Program-made: the position numbers and the translations under genes
The notes under the pieces: model-generated
Told to the model about the DNA's origin: nothing
The model's database searches: none
Seen by the model: the letters and a program-made list of their open reading frames with translations, nothing else
Shown here: piece after piece, positions 25,344 to 33,978 of the stretch
Layout of the letters: each line of letters opens with the position of its first letter
Position numbering within the stretch: the first letter of the stretch is position 1
NCBI GenBank assembly: GCA_004210455.1
Contig: SEFA01000034.1
Location: 1 to 61,424, forward strand
Direction: 5' to 3'
Length of the DNA: 61,424 bases
From: Rubrivivax sp.
GTDB taxonomy: Bacteria; Pseudomonadota; Gammaproteobacteria; Burkholderiales; Burkholderiaceae_C

Positions 25344-26131
25344 GCGGTTTTCCTTTCGTCTTCCAGCGCCACGGGCTCGATGAGCTGCAGCCCGGCATGA
25401 CCGGCATAGAGTTCATGAAGCTCGGCATCGGAGAGCTCGCCGGGCATCCGGTCGAACAACACCCGCCCTTGCGACAGGCCGACGATGCGGTCGCCGAATT
25501 CCTTCGCGTAGTCGACCTGGTGCAGGTTGCAGACGACGGTGATGCCGAGCTCGCGGCAGGCCTGCTTCAGATAACCGAGCGCCTGGCGCGCGGTGTGCGG
25601 ATCCAGGCTCGCGACCGGCTCGTCCGCCAGGATCACCTGCGGGCGCTGCGCCAGCGCGCGGGCGATGCCCACGCGCTGCATCTGGCCGCCGGAGAGCGAG
25701 TCGGTGCGCTCCTGCGCCTTGTGCGCAAGGCCCACGCGCTCCAGGCATTCCAGCGCCAGCGTCACGTCCGCGGCGCGGAACAGCTGCAGCACCGAGCTCC
25801 AGGTCGACACCGCGCCGAGCCGGCCCGTCAGCACGTTCTTCACCACGCTCAGGCGCGGCACCACGTGGTGATGCTGGAACACCATCGCGACGCGGCGTCG
25901 CAGCTCGCGGACGTCGACGGCGCGCGAGGCGGACATTGCGTCCAGGCCCGCGATCGTCATCGCGCCGGCGTCCGGCTGCGCCAGCCGGTTCATGCAGCGC
26001 AACAGCGTGGACTTGCCCGCGCCCGACGGCCCCAGCACGACGAGGAACTCGCCGGCCTTCGCGTCCAGGTCCACGCCGCGCAGCACGGCGTTGTCGCCGA
26101 AGCGCTTGGTGACGCCGCGCAGCGTGATCAC
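25340..26131 (-). CDS. phnC: Phosphonate ABC transporter ATP-binding protein PhnC
   Basis: A 263-residue ATPase. Walker A is GPSGAGKST (about residues 33-41), the signature is [15 protein letters not shown], Walker B is [13 protein letters not shown] and the H-loop is NLHQVDYA, all in the PhnC style. The start is a GTG that overlaps the phnD stop as GTGA (26131-26128), so translation is coupled. A longer frame upstream lies inside phnD and is a shadow. Confidence 0.94.
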   Translation of the reverse strand: MITLRGVTKRFGDNAVLRGVDLDAKAGEFLVVLGPSGAGKSTLLRCMNRLAQPDAGAMTIAGLDAMSASRAVDVRELRRRVAMVFQHHHVVPRLSVVKNVLTGRLGAVSTWSSVLQLFRAADVTLALECLERVGLAHKAQERTDSLSGGQMQRVGIARALAQRPQVILADEPVASLDPHTARQALGYLKQACRELGITVVCNLHQVDYAKEFGDRIVGLSQGRVLFDRMPGELSDAELHELYAGHAGLQLIEPVALEDERKTA

Positions 26132-27012
26132 TTCATGCTCCGCAGGTCGAGCTTGAGCACCTTGGCCGTGTCGCGCACGACGTCGTAGGCGGCGTCGCTG
26201 GTGGGCTGGAAGCCGTTGAGCACGCCCTGGTCGCCCCACTTCACGTCCTTCAGGTTGGCCAGCGCCTTGGCCAGCTTGTCCTTCAACGCGGGATCGAGGT
26301 CCTTGCGCCAGACCATCGGCGATTCGGGGATGGGCCTGGACGACCACAGCACGACGAAGTCGTCCTGCTTCACCGTGCCCTTGGCGACGGCGCTGGCGAA
26401 GATGCGGTCGGCGACGGCGGCCGCGTCGACCTTCTTGTTGGCGACCGCCAGGATGCTGGCGTCATGCGAGCCGGAGAACAGCACGCGGCCGAACAGCGCG
26501 TCCGGGTCGTAGCCCGCCTGCTGCAGTCCGGCCTTCGGGAACAGGTGGCCGGAGGCGGAACTCGGGTCGACGAAGGCGAAGTTCCTGCCCTTCAGCTCGG
26601 CGACCGTGTGCACGCCGCTGTCCTTGCGGGCCAGGATCACGCTCTTGTAGGCGCTCTGGCCGGTCTTCCTGGTGACCGCGACCGCGAAGGCCTCGACGTT
26701 CGCGACCGAGCTGGCCAGCACGTACGAGAACGGACCGAGGTAGGCCACGTCCAGCTTCTTCGAGCGCAGCGCCTCGATGACGCCGTTGTAGTCGGTGGCC
26801 ACGAAGGGTTTCACCGTGATGCCGAGCTGCTGCTGCAGCGCGTCCAGCACCTGGCGGCTGGACTCGATCATCGCCTGCGAATCCTCGGCCGGGATCAGCC
26901 CGATCGTCAGCGTCTGCTGCTGGGCGGAAGACAGGGCCGGCAGCCCCGCCGCGACAGCGACGGCAGCGGCCAGGACAGCGCGGCGGAGAACGGAGGAGCG
27001 GGCTTGGGACAT
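26128..27012 (-). CDS. phnD: Phosphonate ABC transporter substrate-binding protein PhnD
   Basis: A 294-residue periplasmic protein that captures phosphonates. It has an N-terminal signal ending LSSAQQ near residue 31. The motifs FVATDYNGVIEALRSKKLDV and AYLGPFSYVLAS are the phosphonate-type ligand loops, followed by FVDPSSASGHLFPKAGL, which carries the Ser residues that hold the phosphonate group. It is the first gene of the phnD-phnC-phnE-ADH-phnX run, with a palindromic site in its leader. Confidence 0.94.
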   Translation of the reverse strand: MSQARSSVLRRAVLAAAVAVAAGLPALSSAQQQTLTIGLIPAEDSQAMIESSRQVLDALQQQLGITVKPFVATDYNGVIEALRSKKLDVAYLGPFSYVLASSVANVEAFAVAVTRKTGQSAYKSVILARKDSGVHTVAELKGRNFAFVDPSSASGHLFPKAGLQQAGYDPDALFGRVLFSGSHDASILAVANKKVDAAAVADRIFASAVAKGTVKQDDFVVLWSSRPIPESPMVWRKDLDPALKDKLAKALANLKDVKWGDQGVLNGFQPTSDAAYDVVRDTAKVLKLDLRSMK

Positions 27013-27050
27013 GTGGGCATCCAGGGGTGGTGAGCGGATGCCGCCACTCT

Positions 27051-27097
27051 ATGAATCCAACATGACAGGACATCCATCGATGCCATGTTGAATTCAT
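27051..27097. promoter_or_regulatory. Long inverted repeat upstream of phnD, likely operator
   Basis: ATGAATCCAACATG (27051-27064) and CATGTTGAATTCAT (27084-27097) match as inverted arms at 13 of 14 positions with 19 bp between. It is an AT-rich patch in the 124-bp gap between the phosphodiesterase stop and the phnD start, where a promoter and operator for the phn genes are expected. The divergent LysR at 28749 or another regulator could bind it. Confidence 0.5.
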
Positions 27098-27136
27098 GAC
27101 CGAACCATTGAGGCGATCTATGGATGCAGCCGAGGA

Positions 27137-28621
27137 TCAATGCTGGCCGCAGGCGGGGTGCTTCGCCCCCGCGGTGTCGTTCGGCAGGCCCAGGAAGTCC
27201 AGCACATGCGGCGTCAGCGCGCCGGTCTGCGGCAGCGTCGTGCCGGTCAGGTCGCCCTGGCAGTAGGCCGGCTTGGTCGGATTGCGATAGCTGTTCGTCA
27301 GGATCAGCGCCGCGTCGCGCTCGCCGGCGCTCTGTCCGCCGTGGCCGCTGCCGGACCCGCCATGGTCGGAGACGACGACGATCAGCCACTCCTCCTGGGC
27401 GTAGGTCGGCCGGGCGGCAAGCGCGTCCAGGACCTGCTGGATCTGCGCGTCCTCGCCCGCGATCTTCGACTGGTAGAAGGCGTTGAACGGGTCGTAGCTG
27501 GCGGCGTGGATGTCCACGTTGTGCAGGTAGTAGAAGATCGCCGTCGGCGGATTCGTCCAGGACAGCCAGCCCTTGACGGTGTCCGTCGCCTGCTGCGAGT
27601 TCTTGGCGGCGTTCATGACGACGAAGTCGCTGCCGTCGGCCTTCAGGTTGTGGGTGATGTTGAACCAGTCGCCGACCACCGCCACCGTCGCGGTCGGGTA
27701 GCGCTGCTTGAGGCGGTCGAACACATGCGGCTTGCGCAGCGGCAGGCTGGTGTCGTTGCTTGTCACGCCGTGCTGGTCCGCCCAGTAGCCGGTGAAGAGC
27801 GTGGCCCAGCCGGGTCCGCTCACCGTGTCCTGCGAACCGCCCGCGAGCACGTTGCGGTGGTAGGCGCCGCTGGCCGCGAGCGCGCTCAGCGCCGGGGTCG
27901 ACACGCAGCCGGCGCAGAACAGCGCGTCGCCGCGCAGCCCGTCGATGCCGATCACCAGCACATGCTTGCGCCCATTCGGTCCGGTCACCGGATTGGGAAC
28001 GCCCAGTCCCTGGACCAGCGCGTAGTGGTCGTACGGGTTGCCGGGGTAATCCGTCTTGAGCCCGCCGACATCGCTGGCGCGCTTGTCGCTGAGGTCGCAC
28101 TGCTGCTGCGTCTTGAAGAAGTCGAAGGAGCGGCACCAGGCGGCGCGGCTCGAGGCGGTGCAGGCGGCGGCGCAATCCTGCGGCGAGACCGCGTTCAGAT
28201 GCTCCGTGTTATGGCCGGAGATCGCCGCATCGGCGGTCCTGGCGAAGTCCTTCAGCGCGTCGACGTTCAGCGCGTAGTGGTCATACGGGTTGCCGGCGTA
28301 GTCCGTCTTCAGGCCGCCGACCTCGCCGGCGCGTGCATTGCTGAGGTCGCAGGCCGCCTGGGTCTTGTCGTAGTCGAAGCTGACGCACCAGGACTTGCGC
28401 GCATCGTTCACGCACGCGGCGGCGCAGGCTTCCGGGGTCACGGCGGTCAGGTGCTCGCGGTTGTAGCCCGAGATCGCGGCGTTGATCGTGCGGGTGAACG
28501 ACGCCAGCGGCGACGGCGCGGACTGGGCGACGGCGACGGGGGCGAGCGCCGCCAGGGCCAGGGCGGCGCCCAGTGCACGCAACGCGGCCGTCTGGCGTTT
28601 CAGGGAGGGGAGGAGGGTCAT
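27137..28621 (-). CDS. Secreted alkaline-phosphatase-superfamily phosphodiesterase with two PAN/apple-like domains
   Basis: A 494-residue exported protein. After a signal peptide (cleavage near residue 32, VAQS) come two PAN/apple-like repeats, residues 42-118 and 126-202, with Cys at 66, 70, 79, 91 and again at 150, 154, 163, 175, an exact 84-residue period. The rest is a type I phosphodiesterase/nucleotide pyrophosphatase domain: VLVIGIDGLRGDAL (metal Asp227), GPGWATLFTGYWADQHGV (probable nucleophile Thr274) and VVSDHGGSGSGHGG (metal ligands). GGAG before ATG 28621 fixes the start. It lies between the phn operon and its divergent LysR gene, so it may release phosphonates or phosphate from esters outside the cell; that is inference. 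Confidence 0.87.
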   Translation of the reverse strand: MTLLPSLKRQTAALRALGAALALAALAPVAVAQSAPSPLASFTRTINAAISGYNREHLTAVTPEACAAACVNDARKSWCVSFDYDKTQAACDLSNARAGEVGGLKTDYAGNPYDHYALNVDALKDFARTADAAISGHNTEHLNAVSPQDCAAACTASSRAAWCRSFDFFKTQQQCDLSDKRASDVGGLKTDYPGNPYDHYALVQGLGVPNPVTGPNGRKHVLVIGIDGLRGDALFCAGCVSTPALSALAASGAYHRNVLAGGSQDTVSGPGWATLFTGYWADQHGVTSNDTSLPLRKPHVFDRLKQRYPTATVAVVGDWFNITHNLKADGSDFVVMNAAKNSQQATDTVKGWLSWTNPPTAIFYYLHNVDIHAASYDPFNAFYQSKIAGEDAQIQQVLDALAARPTYAQEEWLIVVVSDHGGSGSGHGGQSAGERDAALILTNSYRNPTKPAYCQGDLTGTTLPQTGALTPHVLDFLGLPNDTAGAKHPACGQH

Positions 28622-28748
28622 GAGGGCTCCAGGCTCGAACGAGCGGGTTGTGGACAGAAAGCCCCTGCAGCGTAGGAACGTCACGTGACCGTCACTCGAT
28701 CGAATCAATATCGGGAACCGCACGAAATCATCGAGAGCCTCTATACCC

Positions 28749-29648
28749 ATGTCGGCCGCCAAGCTCCGCGCCTTCCTTGCCGTCGCCCGCCACGGCAGCT
28801 TCAGCGCCGCGGCGCGGGCGCTCGGGCTGTCGCAGCCCACGCTGACGACCCAGGTGCAGGGGCTGGAGCAGCAGCACAAGGTGGAGCTCTTCCACCGGCG
28901 CGGCCATCGCATCGAGCTGACCTCCGTCGGACATCAGCTGCTGCCGATCGCGCGGCAACTGGCCGCGCTCGAGGTCGAGGCCTACAACCTGCTGCATGAC
29001 TGCGGCGAATTGACACGCGGGCAACTCAAGCTGGGCGCGGTCGGCCCATTCCACGTCATCGAGATGGTGGACGCCTACCGCCAGCGCTATCCGAAGGTGG
29101 ATGTGTCGATCCGGCTGGGCAACTCGGCGCAGGTGTTCGGGGACCTGGAGAACTACGTGATCGACGTCGGCGTGCTGGCGCGATTCCATGACGCACCGGG
29201 CTTCGAGACGATGGCTTACGCGCGGCACGCGATCATCCTGTTCGTGCATCTCGATCATCCGTTCGCGAAGCAAGAGAGCGTGCCGCTGCAGGCGCTGGAA
29301 AACCAGCCGCTGCTGCAGCGCGAGGACGGATCGAGCACCCGGCGCGCGCTGGAGTCGGCGCTGCGGCAGGCGGGCATCGCACCGCGCGTCGCGATGGAGA
29401 TCGGCAGCCGCGAGGCACTGAGGGAAGCAGCCGCGCGCGGCATCGGCATCGGGGTCGTCTCGGAGGCGGAATTCATTCCCGACGCCCGTTTCCGACCGGT
29501 GCGTATCGATGGCGACCCGGCCTTCACCGAGACGCACCTCTACTGCCTCAAGGAGCGTCGTGACAGCTTGCTGCTCACCTCGTTCTTCGACACTGCCACG
29601 GGCCTCAAGAATGTCACGCAGTCCTCGGTAGCAAATCCGCTGCAGTAA
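28749..29648 (+). CDS. LysR-family regulator of the phosphonate cluster
   Basis: A 299-residue LysR-type regulator. The DNA-binding domain is clear: LRAFLAVARHGSFSAAARAL and LSQPTLTTQVQGLEQQHKVELFHRRG. The effector domain continues with LKLGAVGPFHVIEMVDAYRQ. It resembles the LysR proteins linked to aminoethylphosphonate catabolism. It is divergent from the PAN-phosphodiesterase gene, with 127 bp between starts, and probably activates that gene and the phn operon when a phosphonate catabolite is present. Effector unknown. A possible structured region follows its stop. Confidence 0.88.
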   Translation: MSAAKLRAFLAVARHGSFSAAARALGLSQPTLTTQVQGLEQQHKVELFHRRGHRIELTSVGHQLLPIARQLAALEVEAYNLLHDCGELTRGQLKLGAVGPFHVIEMVDAYRQRYPKVDVSIRLGNSAQVFGDLENYVIDVGVLARFHDAPGFETMAYARHAIILFVHLDHPFAKQESVPLQALENQPLLQREDGSSTRRALESALRQAGIAPRVAMEIGSREALREAAARGIGIGVVSEAEFIPDARFRPVRIDGDPAFTETHLYCLKERRDSLLLTSFFDTATGLKNVTQSSVANPLQ

Positions 29649-29660
29649 GGCGACGATGGG

Positions 29661-29850
29661 GGACGGGAGGTCGCGGGGCTCTGGCGCTTGACGCCAGGGC
29701 CCTGCGACCTCGCGGCCAACGCTCACCCGACTCAGGTGGGCGGTCTCCCGAGGACAGATTCCCCTCAGAAACCGGACAGGTTTCTGAAGGGAGGCCCAGG
29801 CATCCTGCGCACCTTCGCGCGGGGGGCCTCAAGGCCGTCTGATCCTTGGA
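29661..29850 (+). ncRNA. Candidate structured leader RNA upstream of double-permease ABC operon
   Basis: The 206-bp gap before the permease gene can fold extensively. Stem 1 pairs 29667-29686 with 29692-29711 (18 or more pairs around CUUGA). A second stem is the perfect hairpin CAGAAACC-GGACA-GGTTTCTG (29766-29786), itself enclosed by TCCCCT/AAGGGA. A third pairs GAGGCCC (from 29791) with GGGGCCTC (29823-29830). I could not match it to a riboswitch class that I know. Stem 1 could instead be the LysR terminator. Confidence 0.4.
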
Positions 29851-29854
29851 ATCC

Positions 29855-31606
29855 ATGCAGAACGAGAAAGCCAAGCTCATGGACCGCCGCCAATTCTTCC
29901 CCCGTCCTGTCGTCGAGGCGGGCACCAATCGCTGGGACTGGGCGCTGCTGCCGCTGGTGCTGGCGCTGCTGGTGCTGCTGGCCTACGGCGCCGCGCAGAT
30001 GGCGCGTCCGTTCGCGCTGGGCGATCCGATGCCGCTGTCGCTGGATCCGTCCCACCTGCCCTACTACCTGCTGCGCACCAACCTGCGCATGCTGGCGGCG
30101 ATGGTGCTGGCGCTGCTGTTCAGCGCGGTCTTCGCGGTGCTCGCGGCCAAGGTCCGCGCCGCCGAGAAGGTGCTGGTGCCGATGCTCGACATCCTCCAGT
30201 CCATCCCCATCCTGGGTTTCCTGTCGATCACGGTGACCGGCTTCATCGCGCTGTTCCCCGGCAATCTGCTGGGCGTCGAATGTGCGGCGATCTTCGCGAT
30301 CTTCACCTCGCAGGCCTGGAACATGGCCTTCAGCCTGTATCAATCGCTGCGCACCGTGCCGTCGGAACTCGACGAAGCCGCGCGCGTGTTCCAGCTCTCG
30401 GGCTGGCAGCGCTTCTGGCGGTTGGAGCTGCCCTACGCGATGCCCGGCCTGCTGTGGAACATGATGATGTCGATGTCCGGCGGCTGGTTCTTCGTGGTCG
30501 CGTCGGAGGCGATCTCGGTCTCCGACCAGAGCATCAAGCTGCCCGGCGTCGGCTCCTACATCGCCCTGGCGATCGAGGCGCGCGACCTGGGCGCCATCGG
30601 CTGGGCGATCGTCGCGATGCTCGTGGGCATCGTGCTCTACGACCAGCTCCTGTTCCGGCCGCTGGTCGCCTGGGCGGACAAGTTCCGCTTCGAGGACAGC
30701 GGCACGGACAGCGCGCCCAATTCCTGGATGCTGAACTGGCTGCGTCGCACCTCGCTCACGCGGCGTTCGGCGTCCTGGCTGGTGGACCGGCTCGAAGGCA
30801 GCCTGGTGTGGTTCCGCCGGCATCACGACGGCACCTCCATCCGCGCCCGACCGCGCATCGCCAGCGCGACCTGGACCCGCGCCTGGGACGCGGTGGTGGC
30901 CGCGGCGGTGATGGTGGCGCTCTACCACCTGATCCGTTTCGTCCACACCGAGGTCGGCTGGTCCGAGGCCGGCCATGTCTTCACGCTCGGCCTGATCACG
31001 CTCGTCCGCGTGCTGGTGCTGATCGCACTGGCCGCGCTGGTGTGGGTGCCCGTCGGCATCTGGATCGGCATGAATCCGCGGTGGTCCGGCCGGCTGCAGG
31101 CGGTGGCGCAGTTCCTTGCCGCCTTCCCGGCCAACCTGCTGTTCCCGGTGGTGGTCGTGCTGATCGTGCGATGGAAGCTCAACCCGGATGTGTGGCTGTC
31201 GCCGCTGATGATCTTCGGCACGCAGTGGTACCTGCTGTTCAACGTCATCGCGGGCGCGTCCAACATCCCCGCCGAGCTGCGACATGCGGCCCGCAACCTG
31301 GGCCTGAGCGGATGGCTGAAGTGGCGGCGCTACCTGCTGCCGGCGGTGTTCCCCAGCTTCGTCACCGGAGCGATCACCGCCAGCGGCGGCTCGTGGAACG
31401 CGAGCATCGTGGCCGAGTACGTCTCCTGGGGCGACACCACGCTCAAGGCTCACGGCCTGGGCAGCTACATCGCGGAGATGACCGCCAAGGGCGACTTCCC
31501 GCGGATCGCGCTGGGCATCGGCGTGATGTGCATCTTCGTGATGGGCCTGAACCACTTCGTCTGGCGCCGCCTGTACCGGCTGGCCGAAGACCGCATGCAC
31601 CTGTGA
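29855..31606 (+). CDS. ABC transporter permease with two fused BPD_transp_1 domains
   Basis: A 583-residue inner-membrane protein made of two permease domains of the nitrate/sulfonate/taurine type in one chain. Each half has its own EAA loop: EAARVFQLSGWQRFWRLELP in the first and HAARNLGLSGWLKWRRYLLP in the second; a soluble linker of about 80 residues (about 285-365) joins them. There are about 12 transmembrane segments. ATG 29855 is used; ATG 29879 is a possible later start. The partner ATPase gene begins 45 bp downstream. No binding protein is encoded nearby, so direction and substrate are unknown. Confidence 0.88.
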   Translation: MQNEKAKLMDRRQFFPRPVVEAGTNRWDWALLPLVLALLVLLAYGAAQMARPFALGDPMPLSLDPSHLPYYLLRTNLRMLAAMVLALLFSAVFAVLAAKVRAAEKVLVPMLDILQSIPILGFLSITVTGFIALFPGNLLGVECAAIFAIFTSQAWNMAFSLYQSLRTVPSELDEAARVFQLSGWQRFWRLELPYAMPGLLWNMMMSMSGGWFFVVASEAISVSDQSIKLPGVGSYIALAIEARDLGAIGWAIVAMLVGIVLYDQLLFRPLVAWADKFRFEDSGTDSAPNSWMLNWLRRTSLTRRSASWLVDRLEGSLVWFRRHHDGTSIRARPRIASATWTRAWDAVVAAAVMVALYHLIRFVHTEVGWSEAGHVFTLGLITLVRVLVLIALAALVWVPVGIWIGMNPRWSGRLQAVAQFLAAFPANLLFPVVVVLIVRWKLNPDVWLSPLMIFGTQWYLLFNVIAGASNIPAELRHAARNLGLSGWLKWRRYLLPAVFPSFVTGAITASGGSWNASIVAEYVSWGDTTLKAHGLGSYIAEMTAKGDFPRIALGIGVMCIFVMGLNHFVWRRLYRLAEDRMHL

Positions 31607-31641
31607 ACGGTGCAATGTGATCTGTGAACTGCGATCTGTGA
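31601..31641. repeat. Imperfect repeats of CTGTGA around the permease stop codon
   Basis: CTGTGAAC, ATGTGAT, CTGTGAAC and CTGTGAG recur at 31601-31641. The first holds the permease stop; TGA recurs at 31618, 31625 and 31639. It resembles the stop-codon duplications at fur, mdcD, mdcE and tetR but is less regular. Confidence 0.5.
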
Positions 31642-31651
31642 GGAGACCGGC

Positions 31652-32977
31652 ATGACCGCATCCATCATCGAACTCCACGGCGTGGGCAAGCGTTTCCGCT
31701 CGGCCGATGGTCATCCGCGTCCCGTGCTGGCGGATGTCGACTTCAACCTGCGCGAGGGCGAGATCGTCGCGCTGCTGGGCCAGTCGGGCTCGGGCAAGAG
31801 CACGCTGCTGCGGATCATGGCCGGGCTGGTGCCGGCCGACGCGGGTCAGGTGCGGTATCGCGGGCAGCCGTTGTCGGGACCGGCGCGGGGCATCAGCATG
31901 GTGTTCCAGTCCTTCGCGCTGTTCCCGTGGCTGACGGTGCAGCAGAACGTCGAGATCGGGCTGGAGGCGCGCGGCGTCGCGAAGGCAGAGCGCGAGGCCA
32001 AGGCCGAGGCGGCGATCGCGCTGATCGGCCTGAGCGGCTTCGAGGGCGCGCTGCCGCGCGAACTGTCGGGCGGGATGCGGCAGCGGGTCGGCATCGCGCG
32101 GGCGCTGGTGACGGAGCCGGACGTGCTGCTGATGGATGAGGCGTTCTCGGCGCTGGACGTGCTGACCGGCGAACGGCTGCGGGAGGACATCCTGGAGCTG
32201 TGGGACGGCGGACACATGCCGACGCGGGCGATGCTGGTGGTGTCGCACAACATCGAGGAGGCCGTGATGATGGCCGATCGGGTGCTGATCTTCGCGAGCG
32301 ATCCGGGTCGGATCCGATGCCAGTTGGCGGTGCAGCTGCCGCGGCCGAGGGATCCGGAGAGCGCGGATGTGCGGGCCTTGATCGACGAGGTGTATGCGCT
32401 GATGACGGCCGGCGCAGCGCGGCCGGCGCGGGCCGCGGGCACGAGCGATGTTGCCGCGAGGCCCGCGCCGCTGGCGGAGCGCCTGCCGGCAGCGGACGTG
32501 GCGCGGATGGATGGGCTGCTGGAGCTGCTCGCCGAGCCGCCCTTCGACGGCCGCGCGGATCTGCCGCAGCTGTGCGAGGAGGCGGGGTTGCCGGACTCGG
32601 AGTTGCTGCCGGTGGCGCATGCGCTGGCCCTGCTGGGGCTGGCGCAGCTCGACAGCGGGGACCTGCAGCTGACGCCGCTGGGGCGGCGGTATGTCGAAGG
32701 CACGCACGGGTTGCGGCGCGATCTCTTCGGCCAGCAGTTGATGGCGCACGTGCCGCTGATCGCGCACATCCGGCACAGCCTGGAGCAGGAGCCCAGCGGG
32801 GAGATGCCGGACAAGCCGGTGCTCAGATTGCTGAGCGAGCATCTCGACGATACCGAGGCGGATGCTGTGCTTCAGACGGCGGTGACGTGGGCGCGTCATG
32901 GCGAGGTGTTCGAGTACGACTACAACACCGGGGCGCTGCGGTTGCCAACCGGCGACGAGGAAACAGCGACGCGCTGA
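31652..32977 (+). CDS. ABC transporter ATPase with C-terminal AAA-associated domain
   Basis: A 441-residue ATPase partner of the double permease. The nucleotide-binding domain (about 1-260) has Walker A GQSGSGKST, signature [15 protein letters not shown], Walker B VLLMDEAFSALDV and H-loop VVSHNIEEAV, in the nitrate/sulfonate/taurine style. Residues about 280-435 form the extra AAA-associated C-terminal domain found in this subfamily (MDGLLELLAEPPFDGRADLP onward), probably a regulatory winged-helix-like module. GAGGAG at 31640-31645 supports the ATG. The gene ends before a REP-like repeat. Confidence 0.9.
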   Translation: MTASIIELHGVGKRFRSADGHPRPVLADVDFNLREGEIVALLGQSGSGKSTLLRIMAGLVPADAGQVRYRGQPLSGPARGISMVFQSFALFPWLTVQQNVEIGLEARGVAKAEREAKAEAAIALIGLSGFEGALPRELSGGMRQRVGIARALVTEPDVLLMDEAFSALDVLTGERLREDILELWDGGHMPTRAMLVVSHNIEEAVMMADRVLIFASDPGRIRCQLAVQLPRPRDPESADVRALIDEVYALMTAGAARPARAAGTSDVAARPAPLAERLPAADVARMDGLLELLAEPPFDGRADLPQLCEEAGLPDSELLPVAHALALLGLAQLDSGDLQLTPLGRRYVEGTHGLRRDLFGQQLMAHVPLIAHIRHSLEQEPSGEMPDKPVLRLLSEHLDDTEADAVLQTAVTWARHGEVFEYDYNTGALRLPTGDEETATR

Positions 32978-33002
32978 AGAGGCTTCAGCACTGCCACCGC
33001 CG

Positions 33003-33060
33003 CGGGCCCTCACCCCTGCCCTCTCACGCAGTGCGGGAGAGGGGGTCAGAGGGGGTCAGA
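33003..33060. repeat. REP-like hairpin plus 10-bp direct repeat
   Basis: GGGCCCTCACCCCTGCCCTC resembles the arms of the 21686-21819 element. CCCTCTC and GAGAGGG (33019-33043) form a stem with inner CGCA/TGCG pairs, and GGGGGTCAGA is repeated at 33041-33060. It separates the ABC operon from the HEAT-repeat gene. Confidence 0.6.
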
Positions 33061-33114
33061 GCGGGCGGACCGTTGTGGGTAGAGTCGGATATCGCGTCTT
33101 CGAGTGCCCCTCCG

Positions 33115-33978
33115 ATGAAACGCCTTGCCCGCAACCGCTTGAAGTCCTTCAGCGTCGATCGTCTGCTGCGCCACGCGCTGCGGCATTGGGATGCGCAGGA
33201 GGGATGGCGTGCGGTCGAGGTTCTGCAGCGACGAGGATCTCCCGCGCTGCTGGCCCGCATCGAGACGCTGAGCGACAGCCCGCGCGTCCGCCGGCGCGCG
33301 GTCGGGATGTCGATCGCCGCGCAGCTGATGCGGCGGGAGCACGGCCGCGACGTCCTCTTCGCCGAGCAGCAGACACAGCAGCTCCTGCTGCGCGGTCTGT
33401 CCGATCCGCATCACGACGTGGTCCGCGCCGCCGTCGCCGGACTCGGGCAACGGCCGCATGGGGCGAGCGTCCAGGGATTGCTCCGCTTGTCGACGCACCC
33501 GGACAGCAAAATGCGATGGCAGGTCGCGGTGGCGCTGGGTTCCTACGAGGAACCGGAAGCGATCGAGGGTTTGATCCGTCTCGCGACGGACCCGTCCGCC
33601 GAAGTGCGCGACTGGGCCACCTTCGGGCTGGGCTCGCTGCGCGACGACGACACGCCGGAGATCCGCGACGCCTTGCGCCTGAACCTGCGGGATAGCGACG
33701 AGGATGTCCGCGGCGAGGCGCTGGTGGGGCTCGCGCGGCGCGGTGATCACGGCATCGTCGAGGTGCTGATCACGCAGCTCACGCCGGAGTGCCATCTGTA
33801 CGAGCTGGACGCGGCAGAGGCGCTCGCCGATCCGCGTCTGGTCGAACCGCTGCAGGCGCTCTCCCGTTCAGCGCCGCCTTCATGGACTGCCGTCTGGCAG
33901 GCCCACCTGGATGAAGCCCTGGCGGCGTGCTCCACTCAATCCGTACCGGTCGGCACAGAACGCAGCAGCGCTTCCTGA
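33115..33978 (+). CDS. HEAT-repeat domain protein
   Basis: A 287-residue protein built of HEAT/PBS-lyase-like helical repeats of about 31 residues, visible as LLLRGLSDPHHDVVRAAVAGLGQ, LLRLSTHPDSKMRWQVAVALGS, LIRLATDPSAEVRDWATFGLGS, LRLNLRDSDEDVRGEALVGLAR and a weaker last copy. Such repeats form a curved scaffold that binds proteins; no catalytic residues are visible. The ATG at 33115 begins a basic N-terminus (MKRLARNRLKS). Its 3' end overlaps the converging PIN gene by 43 bp, so one of the two stop regions may have been acquired later. Function unknown. Confidence 0.8.
   Translation: MKRLARNRLKSFSVDRLLRHALRHWDAQEGWRAVEVLQRRGSPALLARIETLSDSPRVRRRAVGMSIAAQLMRREHGRDVLFAEQQTQQLLLRGLSDPHHDVVRAAVAGLGQRPHGASVQGLLRLSTHPDSKMRWQVAVALGSYEEPEAIEGLIRLATDPSAEVRDWATFGLGSLRDDDTPEIRDALRLNLRDSDEDVRGEALVGLARRGDHGIVEVLITQLTPECHLYELDAAEALADPRLVEPLQALSRSAPPSWTAVWQAHLDEALAACSTQSVPVGTERSSAS

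Noticed and set aside
29661-29850. A known yybP-ykoY, guanidine or cobalamin riboswitch
   Set aside because: The conserved core motifs of these classes are not visible in the leader.
29765-33013. A 1082-codon minus-strand frame
   Set aside because: Antisense to the ABC permease and ATPase genes, His/Arg/Gln-rich with no domain; a GC-skewed shadow.
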